The translations under genes were made by a program, and so were the position numbers. From Candidatus Aminicenantota bacterium (GTDB taxonomy: Bacteria; Acidobacteriota; Aminicenantia; UBA2199): DNA of 32,114 bases. The notes under the pieces are model-generated. The model did not search any database and had not been told where the DNA came from. It was given only the letters and a program-made list of their open reading frames with translations. Below, piece by piece: positions 23,196-31,018 of this stretch (position 1 is its first letter; the number at the start of each line of letters is the position of its first letter). The stretch lies in the NCBI GenBank assembly GCA_026393835.1, contig JAPKZK010000111.1, positions 1-32,114 on the forward strand, given 5' to 3'.

Positions 23196-26100
23196 TTGAA
23201 AAGACAACTTATCCAGCGGTCAATACTAAGCATTATACTTCTGATAGTACCCGTTCTATGCCAATATGCCCTGGACCCTGAAAAGCCAGTGGACTTCTAT
23301 ATTCATGATGTCCTGGATACGGAAGACGGCCTGCCCCAGAATACCATATTGGCTGTCCGGCAGACCCGGGACGGTTATTTATGGTTGGGAACCCAGGAAG
23401 GTCTTGCCAGGTATAACGGCAAAGACATCCGGGTTTTCGACCTGGGAAATACCAGGGGATTTCCTGGAAATTCGATTACCGCCTTAGTGGAAGACACTGA
23501 CGGCGCATTGTGGATGGGCTCCAACAAAGGAATAGGCCGCCTTAAAAACGGGGAATTTACGTCATTTACCACTGACAGTAGTTTGTCTTCCGATAAAATC
23601 ACTGCGCTTTGCTTGTATCCGGACGGCTCTATCTGGGTCGCTTCCAGGGGGGGCGGGATAAATACCATTAAAGACGGCGTCATATCTCAATTCGCTCTGC
23701 CCCGGGTCCCCCTGGCCAGGGATATTCGCACTATTTACGTAGACCGAAAAGGGAACATCTGGGCCGGCGCCGCTGGCGTCGGGATTATCCGCATAAACAA
23801 CAACGACCATTCAATCGAGATTTTCAACGAAGAGCAAGGGCTGCCCAGCCGGCATGTGGTGGCCTTCCTGGAAGACAGCCGCGGAAACCTGTGGGTCGGA
23901 ACCGACGCAGGGTTGGTGCTTTTTGATTATAACCATGTGTCATTTAAAACCTATCGCGCCGAGGACGGTTTTCCCGGCCGTTTTGTGGGCGCATTTTGCG
24001 AAGACAGGGACGGCAACCTCTGGATTGGGACTGATGGGGATGGCCTGATTCGTTTTACCGACGGTAAATTTTCCGAATACAATTTAAAAAAGGGACTTTC
24101 CAATGATGTAATCACTTCCATTTGCGAAGACCGGGAAGGCAACCTCTGGATTGGGACCGCCGGCGGCGGCCTCAATCAACTGAAAGATGAGAAATTCATG
24201 GTGCTGGACAAAGAATTGGGGTTGTCCAGCGATGTTGTATTGGCTATCCTACAAAGCGCCTCCGGCGACAAGTATATCGGCACCGAAGGCGGCGGATTGA
24301 ATCGATTGAGTCAAGAGAAAATAATCGTCTACGATAAAAAGAACGGTCTCCCCCACAACAAAATTAACGCCCTTTACGAGGACAGGCAAGGAGCCATCTG
24401 GATCGGCACAAACGGCGGCGGGTTAAGTTGCTTAAATGTCGCCACCGGGGCGATTAAAACCTATACCGACAAAGACGGGCTTTCCAACAATTCTATCTGG
24501 TCCTTGAACGGGGACAGCAGCGGCGCCCTCTGGATCGGCACTTACAACGGCGGACTCAACCGGTTCAAAGACGGTAAATTTACTGTCTTTAATACGGAAA
24601 ACGGCTTATCCCATAATAACGTGATAGTGATTTTCGAAGACTCCAAAAAGAACCTCTGGGTCGGCACTTCCGGCGGCGGCATGAACCTTATCAAAGATGG
24701 AAAAATTACTATATATAATAAGGATAACGGCCTTTCCGGCAACTCGGTGATGGCCTTTTATGAAGATAAAGAAGGCGCCCTCTGGATCGGGACCATGGAT
24801 GGCGGTTTGAACCGGCTTAAAAATGGCGTTTTTACCGCCTGCAGGAAAGAAAACGGTTTATTTGACAACATGGCATTGCAAATCATGGAGGATGATAATG
24901 GAAATTTCTGGATGGGCTGCAATAAAGGAATCTATCGCGTCCCCAGGAAAGAATTGAATGATTTTTGCGATGGGAAACTACCGAATGTTACTTCCATCGG
25001 CTACGGCAAAGCCGACGGCATGAAGAGTCCCGAATGCAACGGCCCCTGCCAACCGTCGGGTTTAAAGGCCAGGGACGGGAAACTGTGGTTCCCTACCCTT
25101 AAAGGGGCGGTGATCATCGATCCCGGTAAAATCAAGATTAATGCTCTCCCCCCGCCGGTGATTATCGAAAACATACTGATTGGGGACCGGTCGTTTGATC
25201 CCCGCATGACAGCCCGGATGGCGCCGGGGAGTAGAAATATCGAATTCCATTATGCGGCCTTGAGCTATATTTCCCGGGAGAATGTCAGGTTCAAATACAT
25301 GTTGGAGGGATTCGATCCGGCCTGGATCGACGCAGGCGACCGCGGGAAGGCTTTTTATACAAACCTCTCGCCCGGCGCTTACCGTTTCCGGGTAAGCGCC
25401 TGTAATAACGACGGCGTATGGAATAACACAGGCGCGGCCTTTGATTTTGTTTTGGAATCTTTCTTTTACCAGACCCTCTTGTTTTATATATCTTGCGGTT
25501 TGGCCGTTATTCTCCTGGGATTTGGTTCGTACCGCTTGCGGGTCAAGCAGTTAAAACGACGGGAAGTGGAATTGGAACGGTTGGTGGATCGACGGACGGG
25601 TGAACTGCAAACGGCCAATAAAGAACTGAAACAACTCTTAAAGAGCTTGCGAGAAGCCAACGAAGTGGCCCGGAAGGAGCGGGAGATTGCCGAAGCCGCC
25701 AACCGCAGCAAGAGTCATTTCCTGGCCCGCATGAGCCATGAAATCCGCACGCCCATGAACAGTGTGGTGGGTTTTACCGAAATGCTCCTGGAGACGGATT
25801 TGAACGAAGACCAACAGGAATATGCGGTCACCATCAACCAGAGCAGCGAGGCATTGTGCTGGATTCTTAACGATATTACGGACCTTGCCAAGATAGAGGC
25901 CGGCGAATTAACATTTGATCCCATCGATTTCGAAGTGGAAACAACGGCTTTTGATGTCTGTCAAATGATCACGCCGCGCATCGGGGACAAGCGGATAGAG
26001 ATCATTTGCCGGGTTGCGGACCGGGTGCCTCCCTTTGTGAAACAGGATCAGTTCAGGTTCCGCCAGGTTCTGACCAACTTGATGACAAACGCCGTCAAAT

Positions 26101-27266
26101 TTACCGAGGAAGGCGAGATCGAGCTTTCCATCGATGTAGCGGAAGCGCAGGCGCACCGATTGAAATTGCATGCCATGGTTCGGGATACGGGCATCGGTAT
26201 TCCGCCGGACAAACTGGAAACGATATTTGAACCGTTCCAGCAGGCCGACGGTTCCATTACCCGGAAATACGGCGGCACCGGGCTTGGCTTATCCATATCC
26301 AGGGAAATTGCCCGGATGATGGGCGGCGATGTCTGGGTGAAAAGCGAGCCGGGCAAAGGGGCCGTGTTTCATTTTATCGCCTGGGTGGAAAAATCCCCTA
26401 AAGTAATTGAAAAGACCCTCTCTATGGAAACCCTGAAAGGAAAAAGGGCGCTTGCGGTGGATGATAACGCCAATAACCTGGAAATCCTGGAACGTTTATT
26501 AACGCGGAACGGTATATTGGTGAAGAAGTTGACAGCGGGACGGGGGGTGATAACGGAACTCCATGACGCCCTAAAGAACCGGACCCCTTTCGATATCTGT
26601 ATCCTGGATATCCAGATGCCCGGCATGAGCGGCTACGAGGTGGCGGAGCAGATTCGTAAACAGGCCCCCCCCCTTTCAACCATCCCAATACTCGCTTTTT
26701 CGTCTGCGATGTCAAAGCAGTTCCAGAAAACCCGGGACAATTTGTTCGATCTTTTTTTAACGAAACCGGTCCCCTCCCAAAAGCTTTTAAGCGCCATCGA
26801 AAAGTTATTGGGAGAAAATGATAAAAATAAGAATCCTGAAATTGAGGCAAGAGGAATAAAGAAAAAGCGGAAAACCGTTACTCCTGCCGGAGTAACTTCA
26901 AATCCACTCCATATATTACTGGTGGAAGACAACCTCATCAACCAGAAATTAGCCCGCTACATGTTAAGCAGGGAAGGTCACCGCCTGGAAGTGGCGGAAA
27001 ACGGCAAGGAAGCGGTGGAAAAATTCCTGGTGGGACCAGGGGATTTCGATTTGATCTTAATGGATATCCAGATGCCGGAGATGGATGGAAGGGAGGCCGC
27101 CAGGATTATTAGAAGTAAGGGCTTTAGCCACATCCCTATAATCGCGATGACAGCGGAAAGCATGAAAGGAGACCGTGAAAAATGCCTGGCGGCCGGGATG
27201 AATGATTATATCTCCAAACCGATTAATCGCGAAGAAGTACTTGAGATGATAAAAAAGTGGGTATAA
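23196..27266 (+). CDS. Hybrid histidine kinase with periplasmic two-component propeller sensor and two receiver domains
   Basis: This is a 1356-aa sensor kinase. Start TTG 23196 is proposed because GGAGG (23184-23188) is correctly spaced and a signal/anchor (LIQRSILSIILLIVPVLC) follows; no in-frame ATG is near. Residues ~30-610 hold about 14 Reg_prop repeats (x-G-N-L-W-I-G-T-x-G-G-G-L), enough for two seven-bladed propellers, then a Y_Y_Y domain (~655-750; YMLEGFDPAWIDAGDRGKAF), a transmembrane helix (LLFYISCGLAVILLGFGSYR) and a coiled coil. HisKA has SHEIRTPMN with His848; HATPase has NLMTNAVKF, DTGIGIP and GGTGLGLSIS. REC1 carries Asp1138 (ILDIQMPGMSG) and REC2 Asp1290 (LMDIQMPEMDG) with a final KPIN. 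Such proteins in Bacteroidetes sense periplasmic glycans, but no HTH output domain or polysaccharide locus is present. It ends three bases from a convergent lanthipeptide-like gene. Confidence 0.95.
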   Translation: MKRQLIQRSILSIILLIVPVLCQYALDPEKPVDFYIHDVLDTEDGLPQNTILAVRQTRDGYLWLGTQEGLARYNGKDIRVFDLGNTRGFPGNSITALVEDTDGALWMGSNKGIGRLKNGEFTSFTTDSSLSSDKITALCLYPDGSIWVASRGGGINTIKDGVISQFALPRVPLARDIRTIYVDRKGNIWAGAAGVGIIRINNNDHSIEIFNEEQGLPSRHVVAFLEDSRGNLWVGTDAGLVLFDYNHVSFKTYRAEDGFPGRFVGAFCEDRDGNLWIGTDGDGLIRFTDGKFSEYNLKKGLSNDVITSICEDREGNLWIGTAGGGLNQLKDEKFMVLDKELGLSSDVVLAILQSASGDKYIGTEGGGLNRLSQEKIIVYDKKNGLPHNKINALYEDRQGAIWIGTNGGGLSCLNVATGAIKTYTDKDGLSNNSIWSLNGDSSGALWIGTYNGGLNRFKDGKFTVFNTENGLSHNNVIVIFEDSKKNLWVGTSGGGMNLIKDGKITIYNKDNGLSGNSVMAFYEDKEGALWIGTMDGGLNRLKNGVFTACRKENGLFDNMALQIMEDDNGNFWMGCNKGIYRVPRKELNDFCDGKLPNVTSIGYGKADGMKSPECNGPCQPSGLKARDGKLWFPTLKGAVIIDPGKIKINALPPPVIIENILIGDRSFDPRMTARMAPGSRNIEFHYAALSYISRENVRFKYMLEGFDPAWIDAGDRGKAFYTNLSPGAYRFRVSACNNDGVWNNTGAAFDFVLESFFYQTLLFYISCGLAVILLGFGSYRLRVKQLKRREVELERLVDRRTGELQTANKELKQLLKSLREANEVARKEREIAEAANRSKSHFLARMSHEIRTPMNSVVGFTEMLLETDLNEDQQEYAVTINQSSEALCWILNDITDLAKIEAGELTFDPIDFEVETTAFDVCQMITPRIGDKRIEIICRVADRVPPFVKQDQFRFRQVLTNLMTNAVKFTEEGEIELSIDVAEAQAHRLKLHAMVRDTGIGIPPDKLETIFEPFQQADGSITRKYGGTGLGLSISREIARMMGGDVWVKSEPGKGAVFHFIAWVEKSPKVIEKTLSMETLKGKRALAVDDNANNLEILERLLTRNGILVKKLTAGRGVITELHDALKNRTPFDICILDIQMPGMSGYEVAEQIRKQAPPLSTIPILAFSSAMSKQFQKTRDNLFDLFLTKPVPSQKLLSAIEKLLGENDKNKNPEIEARGIKKKRKTVTPAGVTSNPLHILLVEDNLINQKLARYMLSREGHRLEVAENGKEAVEKFLVGPGDFDLILMDIQMPEMDGREAARIIRSKGFSHIPIIAMTAESMKGDREKCLAAGMNDYISKPINREEVLEMIKKWV

Positions 27267-27269
27267 AAT

Positions 27270-27476
27270 TTAACAGTAAGGGCCCACGATAGTTTCTACT
27301 TTTCCCGCGCAACCGACGGTATCTTTATTACAGTGCAGTATGATCGTTATTACTGGCGTCAAGGGGGTGAACGGCGTGAAACAACCGGCTTTTACATCAG
27401 ACATTTCCTCCCTTCCAAGGGTGGCTATGGTTTGCTTGTTTAGCTCTAGCTTTTTTTGAATTTTTTTCGTTTTCAT
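27270..27476 (-). CDS. Orphan class I lanthipeptide-type precursor peptide
   Basis: This 68-aa peptide has a strong Shine-Dalgarno (AAAGGAGA) six bases before ATG 27476. The leader (QKKLELNKQTIATLGREEMS, then DVKAG) matches the K-L-x-L-x-K-x-T-I-A-x-L-x-x-x-x-M-x-x-V-x-G-G pattern of Bacteroidetes-type class I lanthipeptide / TIGR04149-like natural-product precursors, with AG in place of GG. The core after Gly31 has four Cys (32, 49, 56, 68) and six Thr but no Ser, including the repeated T-P pattern FTPFTPLTPV. Dehydration of Thr and thioether rings to Cys are expected if a LanB/LanC pair acts on it. No such enzymes, protease or ABC transporter lie in the window, so modification in trans or a remote cluster is implied. 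It has its own promoter and a structured 138-nt leader, and converges on the hybrid kinase gene. Confidence 0.82.
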   Translation of the reverse strand: MKTKKIQKKLELNKQTIATLGREEMSDVKAGCFTPFTPLTPVITIILHCNKDTVGCAGKVETIVGPYC

Positions 27477-27614
27477 TTTATTCTCCTTTTTTTCCTAAAA
27501 TATAATTTCCCTTTCTCTGCGCTATTAGGCGCACTTTCTTTGGTTTATGTTCGGAGACGCCCAACATCTCTCGGCGCATTGCGTTTCGATGAGTTGCGCC
27601 GTGTTATTATAAAC
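27477..27614 (-). promoter_or_regulatory. Structured 5' leader of the lanthipeptide-like mRNA
   Basis: The 138-nt untranslated leader holds at least two hairpins visible by eye: GGCGCA/TGCGCC enclosing 16 nt (plus-strand 27575-27602 region) and TGCGC-TATTAG-GCGCA (near 27520-27535), plus a possible GAGA/TCTC pair between. The length and stems exceed what translation needs. It matches no riboswitch class I recognise. Confidence 0.4.
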
Positions 27615-27620
27615 CTACGA

Positions 27621-27649
27621 AGTATAATTTAATCAAATGTAAATGTCAA
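27621..27649 (-). promoter_or_regulatory. Consensus promoter of the lanthipeptide-like gene
   Basis: On the minus strand TTGACA (27649-27644), 17-bp spacer and TATACT (27626-27621). Confidence 0.75.
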
Positions 27650-27720
27650 GCCTTTATGTAAAAAAAAATTTTTTTGATGAAAGTAGGTCCCAGGTCATGG
27701 AATGCCCTTCGAGCCATTGC

Positions 27721-27744
27721 GCGAGGCCGCGAGGCCGCGAGACC
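27721..27744 (+). repeat. Three tandem 8-bp repeats GCGAGGCC
   Basis: GCGAGGCC, GCGAGGCC and GCGAGACC lie in the gap between divergent promoters. It is a simple repeat with no evident function. Confidence 0.7.
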
Positions 27745-27766
27745 ACGGGACGCTTAAAAGTGGCAA

Positions 27767-27795
27767 TTGACTAATCGGCGACAATCGCATACAAT
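27767..27795 (+). promoter_or_regulatory. sigma70 promoter of the membrane/spermidine-synthase-like gene, leaderless
   Basis: TTGACT (27767-27772), 17-bp spacer and TACAAT (27790-27795); ATG 27803 follows after seven bases. Confidence 0.72.
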
Positions 27796-27802
27796 TGCAG
27801 CC

Positions 27803-30211
27803 ATGATGGCCAAATCGAAATCGCTGACCGCCGCTTATTTTTCCCTGGGCGCCTTTGCCCTGGTCTCCCAAACCATGATCCTGCGCGAATTCTTCGTGGT
27901 GGTCTACGGCAATGAATTCATCTTCGGCGTGCTCCTTGCCAACTGGCTGATAGGCATCTTTATCGGCGCCCTCCTGGGCAGCGCGGCCGTTGACCGCGAT
28001 AAAAACAATTTGAAAACTTTTTCCCTCTCCCTGCTCCTGTTGGCCGTGCTTTTTCCCCTTTCCATTACCGCCATCCGCTTCCTTTACACCATCAGCGGGA
28101 CCCCGGTGGGGACCTATGTCAGTTTCTCCAATGTGGCGCTCTATTCCGCGCTATTTATTATTCCCGTCAGCTTTTTTATCGGCTTCGCCTTCCCCGTTGC
28201 CGCCAGGATTCATACCGGCGCAGACGCCGCTGCCGCTCACACTTCTCAAGACCGTGTGCAAAAAATTTCTGCCATCTATATCGTGGAAGCGTTAGGTTCG
28301 CTGTTGGGCGGCGCGATTTATACTTTTTTCCTGGTGGGACGGTTTAACCCCTACTTTATCGCCGGTTTGATCGCCCTCCCCCTATTGGTTTCCTGCTGGG
28401 CCGCTGTAAACAAAAGCCGGTTTAAAATCATGCGCTTCATCTGTGTACTCCTCCTGATACTCAATCTACTGGCGCTCACACCTTTTATCAACAGGAAAAT
28501 CGAAAATTTCACCGTAGAAAAAAGATGGCGCAGTTTTTCCCAACTGCCGTTAAATTATGCCGCGGATTCAAAGTACCAGGATATCGCAGTGTCCCGCCTT
28601 TCCAACCAATACAACCTTTACCTCAATACCATGTTGGCCGCGGTATTTCCCAACGACGATGACAATATGATATTAGCCGCCCACCTGGCAGCCCAGCACC
28701 CGCCGCTGCCGGCGCATCAACGGATGCGCATCCTGGTCATCGGGGACGCCGTCAGCGGACTGGCCGGGCGCCTGCTGCGCTTCGATGTGGAAAAACTGGT
28801 CTCCGTGGAAATCGACCCCAACGTCGTGGAGACTATTTTAACCTTCCTGCCGCCGGCGGAAAAAAAACTGGTGCAAAAATACCAGGCCGACGGGCGTTTC
28901 GAAATAAAGATCATGGATGGCCGCAAATATGTCAAAGACCTGGTGGAAGGCCGCGAGCCCGGGATTAAAGCGCCTTACTTCGATATTGTCTATGTGAATG
29001 TGCCGGAGCCTTCCACCTTGCTGTTGAACCGTTTCTATACCGTGGAATTTTTCTCGGACTGTGCGCGAATTTTAAGAAAAAACGGAGTGACGGCCTTGAA
29101 AGCCACCGCTTCCGAAGATTATATGCAGGGCATTGTAAGCGATTATACCGCCTCCATATATAATACGGTTAAATCCGTGTTCCCCTATGTCGCCGCCGCG
29201 CCGGGCGCGCAGGTTTTTATCTTTGCCTCCATGGACCCCGGGGCCGTCTCGGATAAACCGGTTATACTGGAGGAACGTTACATGCAAACCGGGGTCTCCC
29301 CCGGCAACCTGGGCCTGATTTTTTATTCCCTTTACCCGCCGCAAAAGACCGCGGCCGTCAGCAGCGCCCTCAACTCCCATGCCCGGCGCCAACTCAATAC
29401 GGATGAAAAACCCATGGCGGGTTTTTATTTCAATAAAATCATCGGCTGGTACGGCAAAAGCCGCGTATCCCATGTGCTTGAATTTTTTGAAAACATCGGG
29501 GCAGGGGATATTATTCTGATGGCCCTTGTTCTCTTCTTTGCCCGCCTGGCGTTTATCGCCGTTAAAAGAAAACCCCCAGACATTACCCGGGTCCGCGCTT
29601 TAAAATTCCATACGCTGCTGGCGGTGTTTTCCGGGGGCATGGCGGGACTATCCCTGGAACTGGTGATTATCTATACGTTCCAGGGCAATTTTGGCAGCGT
29701 CTACCATATTATCGGGTTTATTATTGCCATTTTCATGTTTGGGCTGCCCATGGGGGCGTTGGCATCCAATGCATTAATGAACCGGGTGAAATTGCGCAGC
29801 GAACGGGAAGTTATCAAGGTTATTATTTTCATCCAGGCGGTAATCGCCGCGATTGCTTTTTTATTGCCTTATATGCTCAGGCTGTTCATGAGATACAGTC
29901 TCCTGGGCCAGCTCGTCATTTTTGCGGAAACCATCGTGATCGGTTTTGTCATCGGGTTCCTGTTCCCCTTTGCCGTGAGTCTTTACCTGGGCCGAAGCGA
30001 AAGAACCGGCCGGGCTGCCGGGGTTATCGATGCCTTTGATCATATGGGCGCCGCATTGGGGGCGTTTTTTACCGGCTCGCTGTTCCTGCCCGTGATGGGC
30101 GTAACAAAAGTATGCCACCTGTCGGCTCTCTTTCCACTGCTGTCATTATTGCTGCTGCTGACGGATTTTTTTAAGGTGGAAAGGTGGAAAGGGGACAGGC
30201 AAATTTTTTAA
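27803..30211 (+). CDS. Polytopic membrane protein with embedded spermidine-synthase-like domain
   Basis: This 802-aa protein has three parts: six or seven N-terminal transmembrane helices (LTAAYFSLGAFALVSQTMIL to ~225), a cytosolic spermidine-synthase-like Rossmann domain (~250-540; ILVIGDAVSGLAGRLLRFDV, VSVEIDPNVVE, FDIVYVNVPEPSTLLLNRFY), and five to six C-terminal helices (~560-795). Such membrane/aminopropyltransferase-like fusions are known in several environmental phyla, with unknown substrates. The SAM/dcSAM-binding glycine loop is altered (GDAVSG rather than GGGDGG), and the catalytic Asp of the usual VDLPDP reads VNVPEP, so classical spermidine synthesis is doubtful. Start ATG 27803 fits the leaderless promoter; an ATG follows directly as second codon. 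The last residues and TAA stop come from the GGGGACAGGCAAATTTTTTAA repeat. Confidence 0.82.
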   Translation: MMAKSKSLTAAYFSLGAFALVSQTMILREFFVVVYGNEFIFGVLLANWLIGIFIGALLGSAAVDRDKNNLKTFSLSLLLLAVLFPLSITAIRFLYTISGTPVGTYVSFSNVALYSALFIIPVSFFIGFAFPVAARIHTGADAAAAHTSQDRVQKISAIYIVEALGSLLGGAIYTFFLVGRFNPYFIAGLIALPLLVSCWAAVNKSRFKIMRFICVLLLILNLLALTPFINRKIENFTVEKRWRSFSQLPLNYAADSKYQDIAVSRLSNQYNLYLNTMLAAVFPNDDDNMILAAHLAAQHPPLPAHQRMRILVIGDAVSGLAGRLLRFDVEKLVSVEIDPNVVETILTFLPPAEKKLVQKYQADGRFEIKIMDGRKYVKDLVEGREPGIKAPYFDIVYVNVPEPSTLLLNRFYTVEFFSDCARILRKNGVTALKATASEDYMQGIVSDYTASIYNTVKSVFPYVAAAPGAQVFIFASMDPGAVSDKPVILEERYMQTGVSPGNLGLIFYSLYPPQKTAAVSSALNSHARRQLNTDEKPMAGFYFNKIIGWYGKSRVSHVLEFFENIGAGDIILMALVLFFARLAFIAVKRKPPDITRVRALKFHTLLAVFSGGMAGLSLELVIIYTFQGNFGSVYHIIGFIIAIFMFGLPMGALASNALMNRVKLRSEREVIKVIIFIQAVIAAIAFLLPYMLRLFMRYSLLGQLVIFAETIVIGFVIGFLFPFAVSLYLGRSERTGRAAGVIDAFDHMGAALGAFFTGSLFLPVMGVTKVCHLSALFPLLSLLLLLTDFFKVERWKGDRQIF
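30192..30211 (+). repeat. GGGACAGGCA motif copy 5, supplying a stop codon
   Basis: GGGACAGGCA (30192-30201) followed by AATTTTTTAA forms the final codons (GDRQIF-stop) of the upstream membrane-protein gene. Confidence 0.5.
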
Positions 30212-30224
30212 ATCGCCAAAACGG

Positions 30225-30253
30225 TTGACAAAAATCGATAAAACTTGTATGAT
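30225..30253 (+). promoter_or_regulatory. Consensus promoter of tRNA-Arg
   Basis: TTGACA (30225-30230), 17-bp spacer, TATGAT (30248-30253); the mature tRNA 5' end is 12 bases downstream. Confidence 0.75.
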
Positions 30254-30264
30254 AATGCAAGGTT

Positions 30265-30337
30265 GCGCTCGTAGCTCAACGGATAGAGCGTTTGACTACG
30301 AATCAAAAGGTTGGGGGTTCGAATCCCTCCGGGCGCG
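30265..30337 (+). tRNA. tRNA-Arg (anticodon ACG)
   Basis: A complete cloverleaf can be drawn: acceptor GCGCTCG with CGGGCGC (one T-G pair), D arm GCTC-AACGGATA-GAGC, anticodon arm TTTGA-CTACGAA-TCAAA with anticodon ACG reading CGU (and CGC/CGA if A34 becomes inosine), and T arm GGGGG-TTCGAAT-CCCTC. The discriminator is G. CCA is not encoded. ATCTTTTTTTATT follows and probably ends or weakens transcription before the next gene, which begins 41 bases later and may share the promoter. Confidence 0.95.
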
Positions 30338-30378
30338 ATCTTTTTTTATTCCTATCTCTCGAATACCAGGAGCGAAAC

Positions 30379-31014
30379 ATGCCTGACGACGATAATAAAA
30401 ACCCCCGGGAAGACGCCTTTATTTCCGCCACCCAGGATATCGATGTGGATGAAATTATGGCCTCCATCAAGAAAAAAATCCAGGACAAGAAAGACGCCGG
30501 ACTTCTAAATCAAAAGGAAATCGACGATATCGAAAATATGGAACTCCTCCCCCTGCCTGAGATACTGGATATCCCTAATGTCTACGAACCTCACTTATTC
30601 CCGGACCGCAAAGGGCATGAATTCCAGCCTTTCCGCCTGGAACCGGAACCGGAACTGGGCCCGGTTAAAAAAATCCTCAAGAAAATCCGGCCGCTGATCC
30701 TTCCTATCCTCCGTTTCATGATCCGCCCTTACGGCCTCGAACTGAAAAACCTGACCGTGCACCTGCATAATATTAATAAACAAGAACTCCATAACCTGAA
30801 AAAAACGATTTACGGCGCTTACCAGGGTAAGGACTATATAATACTTCTCCATAATGTAGCAAATCACCTGATCGTGGAAGCCTCGAAACTGAAAACAGAA
30901 AGTGAATTGCTGAAAACCAGGATTAAAGTACTGGAAGATAAAATCGAATTCCTGGAAAACAGGGAACGACAGATTGAAAAAAAGTTGTTTGACCCCGGCG
31001 CGGGGGAAAAGTGA
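30379..31014 (+). CDS. Hypothetical protein with C-terminal coiled coil, linked to a glycosyltransferase
   Basis: This 211-aa protein starts at ATG 30379 behind AGGAG; an upstream in-frame ATG would lie inside the tRNA. The N-terminus has DIDVDEIMASIKKKIQDKKD, a pattern I associate with proteins of surface-polysaccharide gene clusters (D-V-D-E-I-M-x-x-I-x-x-x-I near the start). A basic hydrophobic stretch KKILKKIRPLILPILRFMIR (~97-118) could associate with the membrane. The last ~50 residues (ESELLKTRIKVLEDKIEFLE) form a coiled coil. No catalytic motif is visible. It is four bases from the GT4 gene, so the two are co-expressed and probably act in the same glycan pathway (inference). Confidence 0.75.
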   Translation: MPDDDNKNPREDAFISATQDIDVDEIMASIKKKIQDKKDAGLLNQKEIDDIENMELLPLPEILDIPNVYEPHLFPDRKGHEFQPFRLEPEPELGPVKKILKKIRPLILPILRFMIRPYGLELKNLTVHLHNINKQELHNLKKTIYGAYQGKDYIILLHNVANHLIVEASKLKTESELLKTRIKVLEDKIEFLENRERQIEKKLFDPGAGEK

Positions 31015-31018
31015 GCGA

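Noticed and set aside
30292..30378. N-terminal extension of the coiled-coil protein
   Set aside because: The extra codons lie within tRNA-Arg; ATG 30379 has its own AGGAG.
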